This document shows positions 47,261 through 57,162 of a DNA stretch of 64,000 nt, piece after piece. The notes under the pieces are model-generated. The model did no database searches and was not told the origin of the DNA. It worked only from the letters and a program-made list of their open reading frames with translations. Origin of the DNA: Gnetum montanum (Eukaryota; Streptophyta; Gnetopsida; Gnetales; Gnetaceae); the NCBI GenBank assembly GCA_015680685.1, contig MNCI01000579.1, positions 165,745 through 229,744 on the forward strand. The letters run 5' to 3'. The position numbers and the translations under genes are program-made. Within the stretch, counting starts at the first letter, position 1. The number at the start of each line of letters is the position of its first letter.

Positions 47261-49219
47261 GCCAATGGAGTTTATGACATAGGAGACATTTTCTACACTA
47301 GGTTGATTCAGGGTGTTGATGTTGAGTTGGCCCCATTCTATCATTGTCTAAAGATCATCCTGTAAGACATGATAGTTGTCGGTATTGTGATCGGACATCT
47401 GGTGGTAGTGACAGAATTTATCTAATTTGAAGTGTCGTGGGACTAGGGGCTTATTTGGTGCTACTAAGGTGGGGTTCCTTAGTAGCTTGAAGTACCTATC
47501 ATGTCTTTGGTGGGCATTCTCTGCTACTTGTTTGTATTGGATTTGCCCGATTTTGAGGAGTTGCTCTAGTAATTCAGAGGGTTGTGTGGGTAGCGGTGTA
47601 TACTTAGAGCGATCCTTGTGCTGGAATTTGGGCCTTGGGGTGGCCCCTATCATTGTAGGAAGGTTGGTACTGGTACTTGTTATTTTTGTGCTTGCGGCTA
47701 CAGTTTTTGTTGTTGTCTTTTATTTGGAAACGTGTTGGTTCTTGTAAGCCACATAGGTAGGATCACTGCTTATTTGTGCAACTTGTTCAATGTTCTTGAT
47801 CTGCATGAAGGCTTGGCTCAACGTTTGAGTGCTTAGGTAGTATATTTTTGACTTAATGAAGTCATTCATGACTCCCTTTAGAATCGTAAGCAAATACGTT
47901 TTAGGGATGGGCTCATGAAGTTCATTAAGGACTACGCTCCATCATTGAATGAACTTCTGCACAGGCTCTAGTGGCACTTATTTCACTTATATCAAAGTGT
48001 ATAGTGTGGCCTTAGGCTTCAGATTGTACTTAAATCTGATAATAAACTGGTGTAAAAGATCCTTAAGAGAGGATATGGAGCTACATGGTAGGGCTCGGTA
48101 CCAGTCCAAGGATACACCTGTTAAGGACATAGCGAACACACACAAGATTACGTGGGGCCGAGCTTAAAGCAATAGAGTTTCTGATCAAAACATGACTAAG
48201 TGAGCATTCAGATCTCCCTTCCCATTGTACTTGGTTAACTGGGGCAATGTGATTCCCTTGGGTAAAGCTAACGGTGGCATTGAAGAGTTAATTGGATCAT
48301 CGTGGTAGAAGTCCAGTACTTTAATTGCTTCAGTGTTCATGGTTTTGAGGTGCTTTACCTCGTCAACTAATGCTTGTATCCATTGTTTTCCTTTTGCCCA
48401 CTCTTCGATGGTAGGTAGATCAGTTGGTTGGGGAGATTATTGGGTTGTCATTTGTTGCTATGGAGCAACGTTTGGAGTTGTGGTTGCGGGGTGTGGCATG
48501 TTGAAGTGAGTGGGATTTTGAACAAGGGGTATGGTTCCTTTCCTAGCCACAAACTATGAAGTGACACCCTGAATGTGTGGGGTCGATGTAACGAAAGTGG
48601 CTCCATGTGTTTGCACTGGCAGCATGTACTGGGTGGACATGGATGTGGGTAGTCTCTATTGGGATACCGGTGCTTGTGTGCTCGTTGATGCATGAAGATG
48701 AATTGTTTGTCCCATGTGTGAGTGATATGATGGATTAACATGGGCATGGGGAGTAAGGGTGTGGTATGAATCCTTAAATTCAGATTGTGCCTCGAAGTCA
48801 TCTACATCATGTTGGTTTTGGGGCTCCTCAATGGGTCACCGTGAGTTTTGGCTCCTTGCTAGAAGGAGCTGAGAGATGAGTCAATGGTGAGTTTCAGAAA
48901 GGGGGATGATGTCATATACAGAGGGGACAAATTCATGACCTCCTTTGTTGATGACTTCATAATGTCTTTTCACATCAAGTTCCATTTGATCAATGGGTAA
49001 GCTCACTTGGATCTTGACAAATATGAAGTTGTATTGCTTGGGGGCTAAAGTGGTGAATGAGGGGTCACGGTCATGTAGTCTCAGTGACCGATGAGGTGGC
49101 CCCTAAGGGTTGACCTCACCATGAGTCACTATGGGTTCGATGGTGGTCCCATGATATGAGACTGATGCGCCGAAGTCAAAGATGGGGAGAGTGGAAGTAT
49201 TGGTGTTCGTAGGGTCCAT
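46930..49219 (-). pseudogene. Element C gag (decayed)
   Basis: Starts MDPTNTNTSTLP at 49219; an in-frame ATG at 49285 is also possible. Downstream: PSLTTLAPKQYN-like text, then SLPIDQMELDVKRHYEVI, a Q/H/P-rich middle, and the retrotransposon gag core: LTKYNGKGDLNAHLVMF, then SLDWYRALPCSSISSLKDLL and FIIRFKYN, with W-x6-P-x-SI-x5-L as in the Ty3 gag family. Then FKLDKFCHYHQMSDHNTDNY at 47440-47380 is the C-x2-H-x4-H nucleic-acid-binding motif in its usual place (normally ending in C; here Y). About ten in-frame stops. Confidence 0.8.
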
Positions 49220-49737
49220 TTTAAGTGCTTTAAGTATGGCAACATAAACTAAAAAAAATTTGGTTAAGTGTTGGACAGGGAGCAAAAAATTTTCTAAGTG
49301 TTGTTAGCATATATAGCGTAAATGAGAGAAATTTTGGCTAAGTTTTGGAGCAGTGTATAGGTGGCTGCGTATAAGAGGCAACGTATACACTACACTTAGT
49401 ATATATACAGTGGTGGCAACATATGAGCAGTTGTCACAGCATACACCAACTATGCACAATGTATACAGATGATAAACAGGATATAATGCTACTGTAAATG
49501 CCAATAGGGGAGGTGAACTATAGCGTATACTATAAAAATTGAAATTTTGGCCAAAACAAAATAATAAAGATGTAGCGTATACAGGTGAAGAGCGTATGAA
49601 CGTTAGATGTGGCATAGATCTGAGAGAGAAAAATGCAGATCATTAATGTTTGAGCGTAGATCTAGTGGAACGGGATGTAGATTTGCAATCACAGAGGGTA
49701 GATCTAGGATAGCAAGATGTAGATCTAGGAGAAAAAT
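49220..49737 (-). other. Element C 5' leader
   Basis: Non-coding, with many 'agcgtata'/'tatacgct' half sites (for example 49530, 49574 and 49588) that echo the LTR palindromes, and three 'tagatct(a/g)g' repeats at 49670-49730. Confidence 0.5.
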
Positions 49738-49753
49738 GGCCCTCCTAGCATCA
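49738..49753 (-). promoter_or_regulatory. Element C primer-binding-site candidate
   Basis: The minus sequence TGATGCTAGGAGGGCC begins four bases after the 5' LTR. It resembles the site after the F LTR, TGGCGCTAGAAGGAGGAC, allowing a two-base gap. I cannot name the tRNA. Confidence 0.4.
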
Positions 49754-49757
49754 TTTC

Positions 49758-51916
49758 TGTACCGTGCGAAATCGTTGGTGCAATGCTGGAATGAAATAAA
49801 CACCAGAAGATCCTCAAAAGAAATATAGAAGACCTTACCTTTGCTTGAGGGCAAGCTGGAATGGATGAAGGCAGAGTGCCTTGAATGGTTCATGCATAGA
49901 TCAAACAAGGACTTCCCCAATGCACGCACTTTGCAATGCGTTGGGTTATATGTAAACGATGCACATTAAACATAAACCGTAACATAAATAGGCACAATAA
50001 CGTAAACGGGAATGTAAACATAAACTGGAAAAAAATAAAGAAAACCACAATAAATCTGAGCAAAATGTAAACTGTTTTGTATTGAAAAATGATTATAGTG
50101 TGCACCAGTCAGAACGTAGTTGTGGATTGTTCACAAGGTGGACGTTTAGCCTAGTGCGTGATGACAGGTGCTGGAAGATGTAGGTTTTGGGTTGCAAGGA
50201 AATGCAACATCCAAGTCTAATGCCCAGCATAGGGAGGTTGATTCCTAGATTTACCTAGTGTACCAAATTCAGTTTTTGTGTCCATTTGTAAAAATTTCCA
50301 ACCTTGTTATAGTGAAAAATCAAGGTTTGTATAAGATCTTGGGTGTTAGATTCAGATCTGGAAGGAGATGAGTGGTTGTGAGGTGAGAAAAATTCAGATC
50401 AGGAGACAGTTGGTGCATTGACTGAGTGTAGGATATGTTACAACTATACAGTGTGTAGCGCACATGTTGGCGTATGAACGCCCAGCATATAGGCTTGGAA
50501 TGCTTAAAAAACTTAAAATTTACAAAAGAATTTGTATGTTACAACAAGAATGATGTCTCTGGCTTCTGGATCCATGCTCTAGCCTACTATTTTTTGGCCT
50601 CAGCGTATCTTGAAATGCTCTGGCATGTGTTGGCATCCTTGTACAATGTTCAATGTATGAGATAGGGTGTCTAGTGTGTGTATGCTGGCGTATATGCTCT
50701 ATACGCCCCATACGTTGGCGTATATGCTCCATACGCTGGCCAGCATATGGACCATAAATGATGCATTTTGGACCAAATTTTGACCTCTAAATCCAATTTT
50801 GATTGTAGATCTAAATGGCTCATGTACTAAGGGTGCTACATGTCAAATTTGAGCTGATTTTTCCCTGATCTAGTGCTGTTTTGAAGGACTTTGTGGGGTT
50901 GATGCTGGGCTATACGTTGGCCAGTGTCAACCTCAGCATACACCTCATGAACTGCCATGTTGGATGTCTAACTCTAGACACTGGTGCTTATCCCTTGATT
51001 CTTGAGCACTGCTGATACTCCAAGGTGTCCAGATGATGATTTTGACTTCATTTTGATGCAGTTTCAGGCCTGTTTTTGTGATCTATGCTGAGCTATACAC
51101 TGGCTAGCGTATACCAAGGTGTGCTCAGCGTAAATAGGTGAAAATGGCTCGTTGGAAGCCCAAAGATAAAGTTTTTGAATCTTGTGACCATGTAGAATTA
51201 TTTCCTATGTTCTGAGGATCAATTCTAGGTTGAAAAATTGCCCAAAAGTGCCTGATTTTCCCCGTTCATGTTGGTGTACGCTGGGCTATACGTTGGCCAG
51301 CGTATAGCAAGGTGTACCCAGCATATACACATGAAAATGCATCATTGCAAGGTTAAAACTTGATCTTCAGGAGCCAGTGATGATGTTCAATAGTTTTCCT
51401 ACCTCCAAGAGTCAATTTGATGTGAATATCTTACTCTATGATGCCTGTTTTGGGCCCTTTTTGATGGTATACGCTGGCCAGCGTATACCAAGGTGTGCCT
51501 AGCGTATACACATGAAATTGCATCATTTAGGACCCAACATTGAATTTTCAGGATGTCGAGAGCTACTGGGAACCTTATGGAAGGTCATGGGGGGTCTAGA
51601 AGCTCAATTTTGGCATGTTTTGACTCATGTTTGGGGCCCAAAAGTTTCCATACGCTGGTTTGTATGCTGGCCAGTGTACAACCCAGCGTGAACCGAGTAT
51701 ACTTGGTCAAAACCAAGTATTTTGAACCCAAAACTTGAAATTCCTGATGCTAGATGTTGATGTAGTCACTTGTGGGTCCTAGGGAACTTTTTCCTTTTCA
51801 ATTATGCTCCATTCAATGCTGTTTTGATGCTCTGGAGCTTGGTCATGCTGGGGATCATCATGACTTAGCTCTATTTTTTGTTTGAAAGTGCTAGACAAAA
51901 TTTTCTGGTGTTTTCA
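49758..51916 (-). repeat. Element C right LTR (5' LTR)
   Basis: TG..CA ends are intact (TGAAAACACC to GGTACA in minus orientation). It carries the palindrome series at 50911, 51094, 51287, 51468 and about 51660; at 51466-51489 a 12-base deletion relative to the other LTR leaves a perfect 24-base palindrome. Confidence 0.9.
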
Positions 51917-51921
51917 CTCCT

Positions 51922-52440
51922 CAAATATTTCCTTGTATTGAAATTTTTCAAATTTAATGGACTACTTAATTTAATTAACCCCATCTATCAACCTTCGTAC
52001 TAAAATTACTCAAGGAACCAATCAACCACAATCACAACCTAGCCAAGTGTAACCATCAATGAGACAAGGAATTTAACAATTGTGTGTTACACATTGCATA
52101 CTAATTCATGATTTTGTTGTGATTGTAGTGGAAAGCATGAACTAGAAGTAGGACTATCTTTATCAAGGATCATTTGTGCTCATTGGATCTCTTCTCTCTC
52201 TCTCATTCTTCTATTTCTAATAGGTGTTGGATGTCAATGATATCCAGGGTGCTCACTTCTCTTTTCATGAACACCTCATTTTGTAAAAATTGTAATTCTA
52301 TATACTTGGGCACTCAAAGTCTATTTTTCTTATCTAAGTTAATTTGTAATGTTAGTCAATAATCCCATACCTATCCAATATGTGTTGTAAAGAACTTGTT
52401 CCTCCTCTTCTTCACTTGAGGATGAGTTTTCATTTAGTCG
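51922..52440 (+). other. Element A 3' UTR, right part
   Basis: It continues 41813 across element C and aligns with 39684-40086 in element B. Non-coding. Confidence 0.65.
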
Positions 52441-52451
52441 TGGGGGTAGGA
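52440..52451 (+). promoter_or_regulatory. Element A polypurine tract
   Basis: 'gtgggggtagga' directly before the TGAATTATTG start of the 3' LTR. It shares GGGGGTA with M1. Confidence 0.7.
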
Positions 52452-53297
52452 TGAATTATTGTTTGATGTTAGCTATGACATTAGTTTCATAATGTCGAGG
52501 ACTAGATCTAATGTCAAATGTTCGATGTCAGGGTATATTCCCCTATCTATAAATACCATGCCTAGGCTCCTATTTTAAAGTTGGTTGTTAGTCAGTTTTT
52601 AGTGATTCTTAGTCAAATTAGCAAAGCTCTTGCAGTTTATTTTTCTTAGAGTTAGAATATTTTCTGAGTGCCCACAGAAGGAGTCTAAAGTGTGTACTTT
52701 TCTTTGTTTAAGCATTGATGTACCTAAGTGTAGTAGTGTGATAAGAATAAAACAAACTCTTTTACCAATCCTTATGACACTAAGAATAGCTTAATATTTT
52801 CTTTAATGAATTTTACTTTCTGGCTTTTTATTTTAATGCATTTGAGTTAAGGAATTTATTTCTAGTAGTTAATGAACACAAGCACGACCACTTCAAGCAT
52901 TCATATAGTACTTGGTAACCTAGTAATTCTTAATCTTTGGTAGCTCATCAGAGCTATGCGTGTTTAGGATGTGTCCAGGAAAGTGGGGCGGTTACTTGTA
53001 TTAGGCTAGCTAGGCAATAGACATTAGTTTTTAGTCTACTCTACCCTTATTCTTATGGTAGGTAATTACATCCATAAAATATAAAATGAAAAAAATTCAT
53101 ATAACTCAATTACACTTAAATCATATCCTTGAGCCTTACAAGTGTACTTGGAAAGACAATGAACATTCTCAACATCATTTCACTTCCTAGAGAAACTAGT
53201 GTACAAGATAACTATAGGTCCATGGAATTTCACCAAATCACACATAATGCCTTAGTGATTCTTATGGTTGGGCATAAGGGTACCTCACCGCTCATCA
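52452..53297 (+). repeat. Element A 3' LTR
   Basis: 846 bp. TATA box TATAAATA at 52548-52555; ends 'gctcatca'. It aligns with 28744-29637 throughout. No primer site follows, in keeping with a 3' LTR. Confidence 0.82.
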
Positions 53298-53990
53298 CCT
53301 GCAATTATTATAGTCTCATGGTAGTAGGAAAGGAGAAGTACACAAATGTGAGTTCACTGCTAATGGTATGAACTTTAGTTTAGAACTTGAACAGGATAGA
53401 ATATAGATCACTTTAATCACATACTCCACAAGGACATTTTGCCATTGTGATTTAGATTCTCATATCCTGATTTTTCTCCAAATCCTTTCTAACACTCCAT
53501 TTTCTCACCTCACTACTCTAAACATTGGTTTTCTAAGAAGTTTTTATTTTTTAGGTGGCACAATCCTAAAAAATAGTTATAAAAGAATGGTGTTTAACCT
53601 AGATCAACACTCATTATCCAAGGTACATATAGATTCCTTGTGCTATGATTATGCAAGGGTATTTTTATGCCTTAGACTACTTTGGGAAGGACCCACTTGC
53701 ATAGCTCTTAAGCCATCCAGTTTAAACCCTATGAATACATGCCTTAACTCATTTGCCTATAATCTTGGTGCCTTGCATTGTCCAACATTATGCTTTCTTT
53801 TATTTTTTTTTTAGTTTTGTTTTGGAAACATGACTTGTTTCAACATTCACAATGCTTGATTCACTTCAGTTCTTAATCAAGGACCTAAAGGTTTATTGTT
53901 GTCTTATTTTTTCATCTTTCTTGGTTCTATTTAGCTCTTGTTTCACATCTAAACTCTCCAAAAATCCTTAGCTTTTTCAATGAGAAATAT
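53298..53990 (+). other. 3'-UTR-like sequence of a related element
   Basis: Non-coding. It shares order and phrases with the A/B 3' UTRs (for example 'tatgcaagggtat..atgcct' and 'acccacttgcata' near 53650-53700 against 41616-41660). It is probably a fragment of another family member. Confidence 0.5.
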
Positions 53991-53997
53991 GATGTCA

Positions 53998-54080
53998 ACA
54001 GCTACATCAACACATCCCCATCAACACGATCGGCTACATCGATACATCCCGATTAACATCACATAAAAATACTATATATA
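53998..54080 (+). promoter_or_regulatory. Possible promoter of the third ORF2 copy
   Basis: Two to three units of 'ggctacatc(a/g)a(c/t)acatccc' and 'atcaacac' (53998-54060) precede TATATATA at 54073-54080. This sits 420 bases before the ORF2 ATG, the same position as the M1 and M2 blocks, but with different motifs. Confidence 0.4.
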
Positions 54081-54502
54081 TGTGTGAAAATTAGCATCAA
54101 ATTTACATGTTGCTTCAAATGGGAAGATAGTTTTTGTGATTTTTAGATCCTAATACCTTCCAAAGGTCATAACTACCTTTGCGCATACCTGATTTGACTT
54201 GTTCTTTAACCTTTAATCTTTCACACGTACGCTCTATTTCTTAGAGGCATCAATGCATGGTTTTATCAATAAATTTTGCTAGCATTTCATTGATTAGTTA
54301 TTAAAATAATATGAAAAGATGAAATACCAATAACTAACTACCTTTGGAGTCAACATTTTAAAATAATAAAATATTCCTTAGAATTTTAGAAATATTAATA
54401 GCTAACTCTTCCATCAATACTAATCCAAAACATCAATTGAAAGATATTTAAAACTAAGATGAAATCAAAAAAACTAATCCAGGGTTATTAGCATGATTAT
54501 AG

Positions 54503-56125
54503 ATGGCACCAAAATGGAAATCACAAGTGGGCCATTACAGCCTAGGGAAAAGGGACAAAGGGTAGAAAGAGGGCACTAGTAGCAACAACCACACCAATAG
54601 AAGAAAGCTTCCTTAGTAACACATTTCACTAGACCATTACAAGAAGAAACTAAGGTGGAATATGTTCATCAAATTTTCACCATAGAGATAGGATTATCTA
54701 AGTAGGATGAGGTTCCAAGACCTAAGCTCAATTTTGAAGTCACTCTCATAGAGGCCTACATAAAGAAGGTAAGAAGTAAGAAGGTCTAAGGTATAGTTCT
54801 CTTAAAATTAGACTTTGGATGTTTCTTAGAGTTTCCATAAGAAGAGATCAAAACACAATGAAAAGGGTCTCTACTATAGACAACCAGTTCCAATAATAGT
54901 GAATGGTACCTTAGGGAAACATACCTCTTCAAGAATAACCACCAAGAAGATGAAATCATAAAGATCAATGACATTACCATCTTCTACTCTATAGAGATCT
55001 TTTTTGAAGTCCTCAAATTGCATGACACTAAGGGAAATTTGGCAAAAGAATCCACTTAAGCAAATTCAAAGGTGAAGAAATAATGGATATAGAAATGTTA
55101 TGTAAAGTATGGTAAGAAGTATAGTGCCCTTACCAAAGTAGAGCAAGCATACCTTAAGATCATGATCTATTACCTTAATGTAATAATAACGCCAAATAAG
55201 GTTACAACCTTCTCTACAAGGGCATGCATAGTTCTGACGGAGAGATTCCCAATCAACCTTCCTCAGCTCATTTTCTTGGAGATTGAGAAAAGATTTAAGG
55301 AGAATGAGAAAATTCAGAAGACACTTTCATTTTCTTGCCTTGTTAGAAATATTTACAAAAGGGTAGGCATATCTTACTATTTAAATGATGTAATTCACAA
55401 GACCACTACCACATCATAACAGGAGATGATGAAAGATAAAGCTCCTACTAAGCTTTAGGATGAAATACCACCTCCTCCACAACCACTAGCACCTAAAATG
55501 ACCATTAAATGATAGCAGATATTGAATGCCTAAAGAAAGTTAGGGATTAGTAGTTACAACAACAATCTCTCAAAGGTGGGGGTAAGTCCTTAGTGTACCT
55601 TCTGGTCATAAGCCATCTCAGTGATGTCACAAGGAACATCAACTAGCCAATGGATAACCTAGCAACTCTATGCTCTACATGAAGAGACTAGGCTTCTATT
55701 TGCACTAATCCCAAAATCCAAGAGGTCACTGTGTCCATTCTAGGATAATTGTTTCTTGAAATCTCCAAAATGCAATGGCTTTCTCTTTCATGGTAGAGGA
55801 AGTAGAAGGTGTAACAACCTTGGTCATACCATACAAGATCCAAGAAATAACAACATAGGTAATGGTAGATAGAATTGGAGAGGCTCTAAGTGTTCCTACA
55901 ACATTTTTTCCTAATATTGCTACAATGGAAGACATTCAAACATCTTCAGGAACTATAAGTATGGGAATGAGCACAACATAGTACAAAGACGTGCTGAAGA
56001 AACTAGTTGAAATTAAGCAATCATTTATAGAGATCCTTAATATTTTAGAAAATATTTTAATAACTCAATCACAACTAATAAAGATAAGGGATAATCTCTT
56101 AATCATCCAAGTGCAACTCAAGGAA
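54503..56125 (+). pseudogene. Third ORF2 copy, plus strand (decayed)
   Basis: The ATG at 54503 directly follows 'catgattatag', as in M1. It starts MAPKWKSQVGHYSLGKRDKG, basic like MVPKRGK of M1. At 55160-55420 the frame reads IYYLNVIITPNKVTTFSTRA, LPQLIFLEIEKRFKE, TLSFSCLVRNIYKRVGISYY and LNDVI, which aligns with FKISTYHIFP...IFTYVAKGSA, HLYLIEILR and FALPFPCLIRKLCWHIRILG in M1. A Q/P-rich linker and a short helical stretch (KKLVEIKQSFIEILNILENI) follow. The long coiled coil of M1 is mostly missing, so this copy is shorter. An LTR follows, fitting ORF2 as the last ORF of its element. Confidence 0.6.
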
Positions 56126-56129
56126 GTTA

Positions 56130-56999
56130 CCACCACTTCATCACTCCAATATTGGGGTAGCCACAATATCGGGTACACAATATTGGGTATGCGATATCAT
56201 GACCTAAGATGCGATATAGTAAATTTGATATCGTAGGGTTACTCCTAGGTCTATAAATATAGCACCCAAGCATACAATTGGGAGTAACTTTTTAGCCATC
56301 AATAGTGAAACCCTTGTAGTTTGTCCATTTGAAAGTTAGAATATTTTCCAAGTGCTCGCAATAGGAGGTCCAAGTGTGAATGGATCTTTATTCAAGCATT
56401 GATGTACCTGAGCATATCATTATGTTGGTAATAAAGATGAGCTCTTTGATCCATTCCTTGCAGCACTTGAGATTTTCTTTTTTATGCATGTATATATTGT
56501 TATTTCATGCAATTTACATTAATGTTATTTATGCAACAATTAATTTTGATCAATTAAGAAAATCATTAAATTACATAAGCATGACGAGCATATGTGTGAC
56601 ACTTGGTAGCTTAGAAACAACTAGCATTTGATCGCCTAGCAGTGTTTATACAAAGTTTAGGATGTGTTCGGGAAGTGGGAATGGTTACTTATGTTAGGCT
56701 AGATTAGACTATAGTTTACTTAGCAATTATTCACTCTTACTTTTAATCATTCTTACTTTTATTCTTGTTCTAGGTGAGTAATTCCATAAAAACACAAAAT
56801 AATAAAATCTTATGCCTTAGTCACACTTAACCATACAATTGCATTCCACAAGTGGGATTGGAAAGATAACATATGAGCAACATGCATACACTATTTAGCT
56901 CTAGTGCACTTAGTAATTATAGTCTACAAAATTTGACAAAATTGCATGTGAATGCTTGTGATTTGTATGGTTGGGAATAGGGTACCTTGCCACTCATCA
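56130..56999 (+). repeat. LTR flanked by ORF2 (left) and gag (right), M1-type U3
   Basis: U3 has GATATC/AATATC motifs (56168-56236) as in the M1 LTR. TATA box TATAAATA at 56252-56259. R/U5 matches the family; it ends 'actcatca'. The left edge is approximate. It serves as 3' LTR for the ORF2 copy and 5' LTR for element E. Confidence 0.75.
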
Positions 57000-57000
57000 T

Positions 57001-57019
57001 TGGCATCATTGCCAAGGAC
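57001..57019 (+). promoter_or_regulatory. Element E primer-binding site, tRNA-Asp type
   Basis: TGGCATCATTGCCAAGGAC lies one base after the LTR. Compared with TGGCGCCGTTGCCGGGGAT all six changes are transitions (G-to-A, C-to-T or T-to-C). Confidence 0.8.
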
Positions 57020-57162
57020 TATAGTTCTTTGTGCGCTATCTAAGCCTAGTCAAATTTTATAACCTCATTGTTCAAACCCTGAGAGTTAAATCCTACAAAA
57101 ATAAAAATTATTATTATAATAATGAAATTAAATCTTAATTGCACACTATTTCTTAACAAAAA

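Larger units (their letters stand above)
41819..51916 (-). mobile_element. Element C: 10.1-kb Ty3-like LTR retrotransposon, minus strand, inserted in element A 3' UTR
   Basis: LTRs of 2140 and 2159 bp flank a gag-protease region; no RT, RNase H or integrase is present. The flanks CTCTT (41814-41818) and CTCCT (51917-51921) form a 5-bp target duplication with one mismatch, and the paralogous empty site in element B reads CTCAT (39684-39688). The order in minus orientation is 5' LTR (right), primer-site candidate, leader, gag, repeat-rich linker, protease, long non-coding region with minisatellites, purine tract, 3' LTR (left). It belongs to a different lineage from A, judged by LTR, gag and primer site. 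Confidence 0.9.
28744..53297 (+). mobile_element. Element A: Tat-like Ty3/gypsy element, interrupted by B and C
   Basis: Related LTRs at both ends, a tRNA-Asp-type primer site, gag, protease, RT, RNase H and the integrase zinc domain to 34745, and a 3' UTR that resumes at 40784. Element B occupies the interval between, and element C splits the 3' UTR. The rest of integrase is missing. No matching target duplication was found (the bases flanking the two LTRs differ), so the outer LTRs may come from different insertions joined by recombination. Confidence 0.5.

Noticed and set aside
45987-47836. Plus-strand frames opposite the element C gag and protease
   Set aside because: The minus strand has clear protease and gag motifs in order; the plus frames have none.
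19433-57019. Possible tRNA genes at the tRNA-like 18-19-mers
   Set aside because: Only the primer-complementary end is present, always next to an LTR; no cloverleaf, A box or B box around them.
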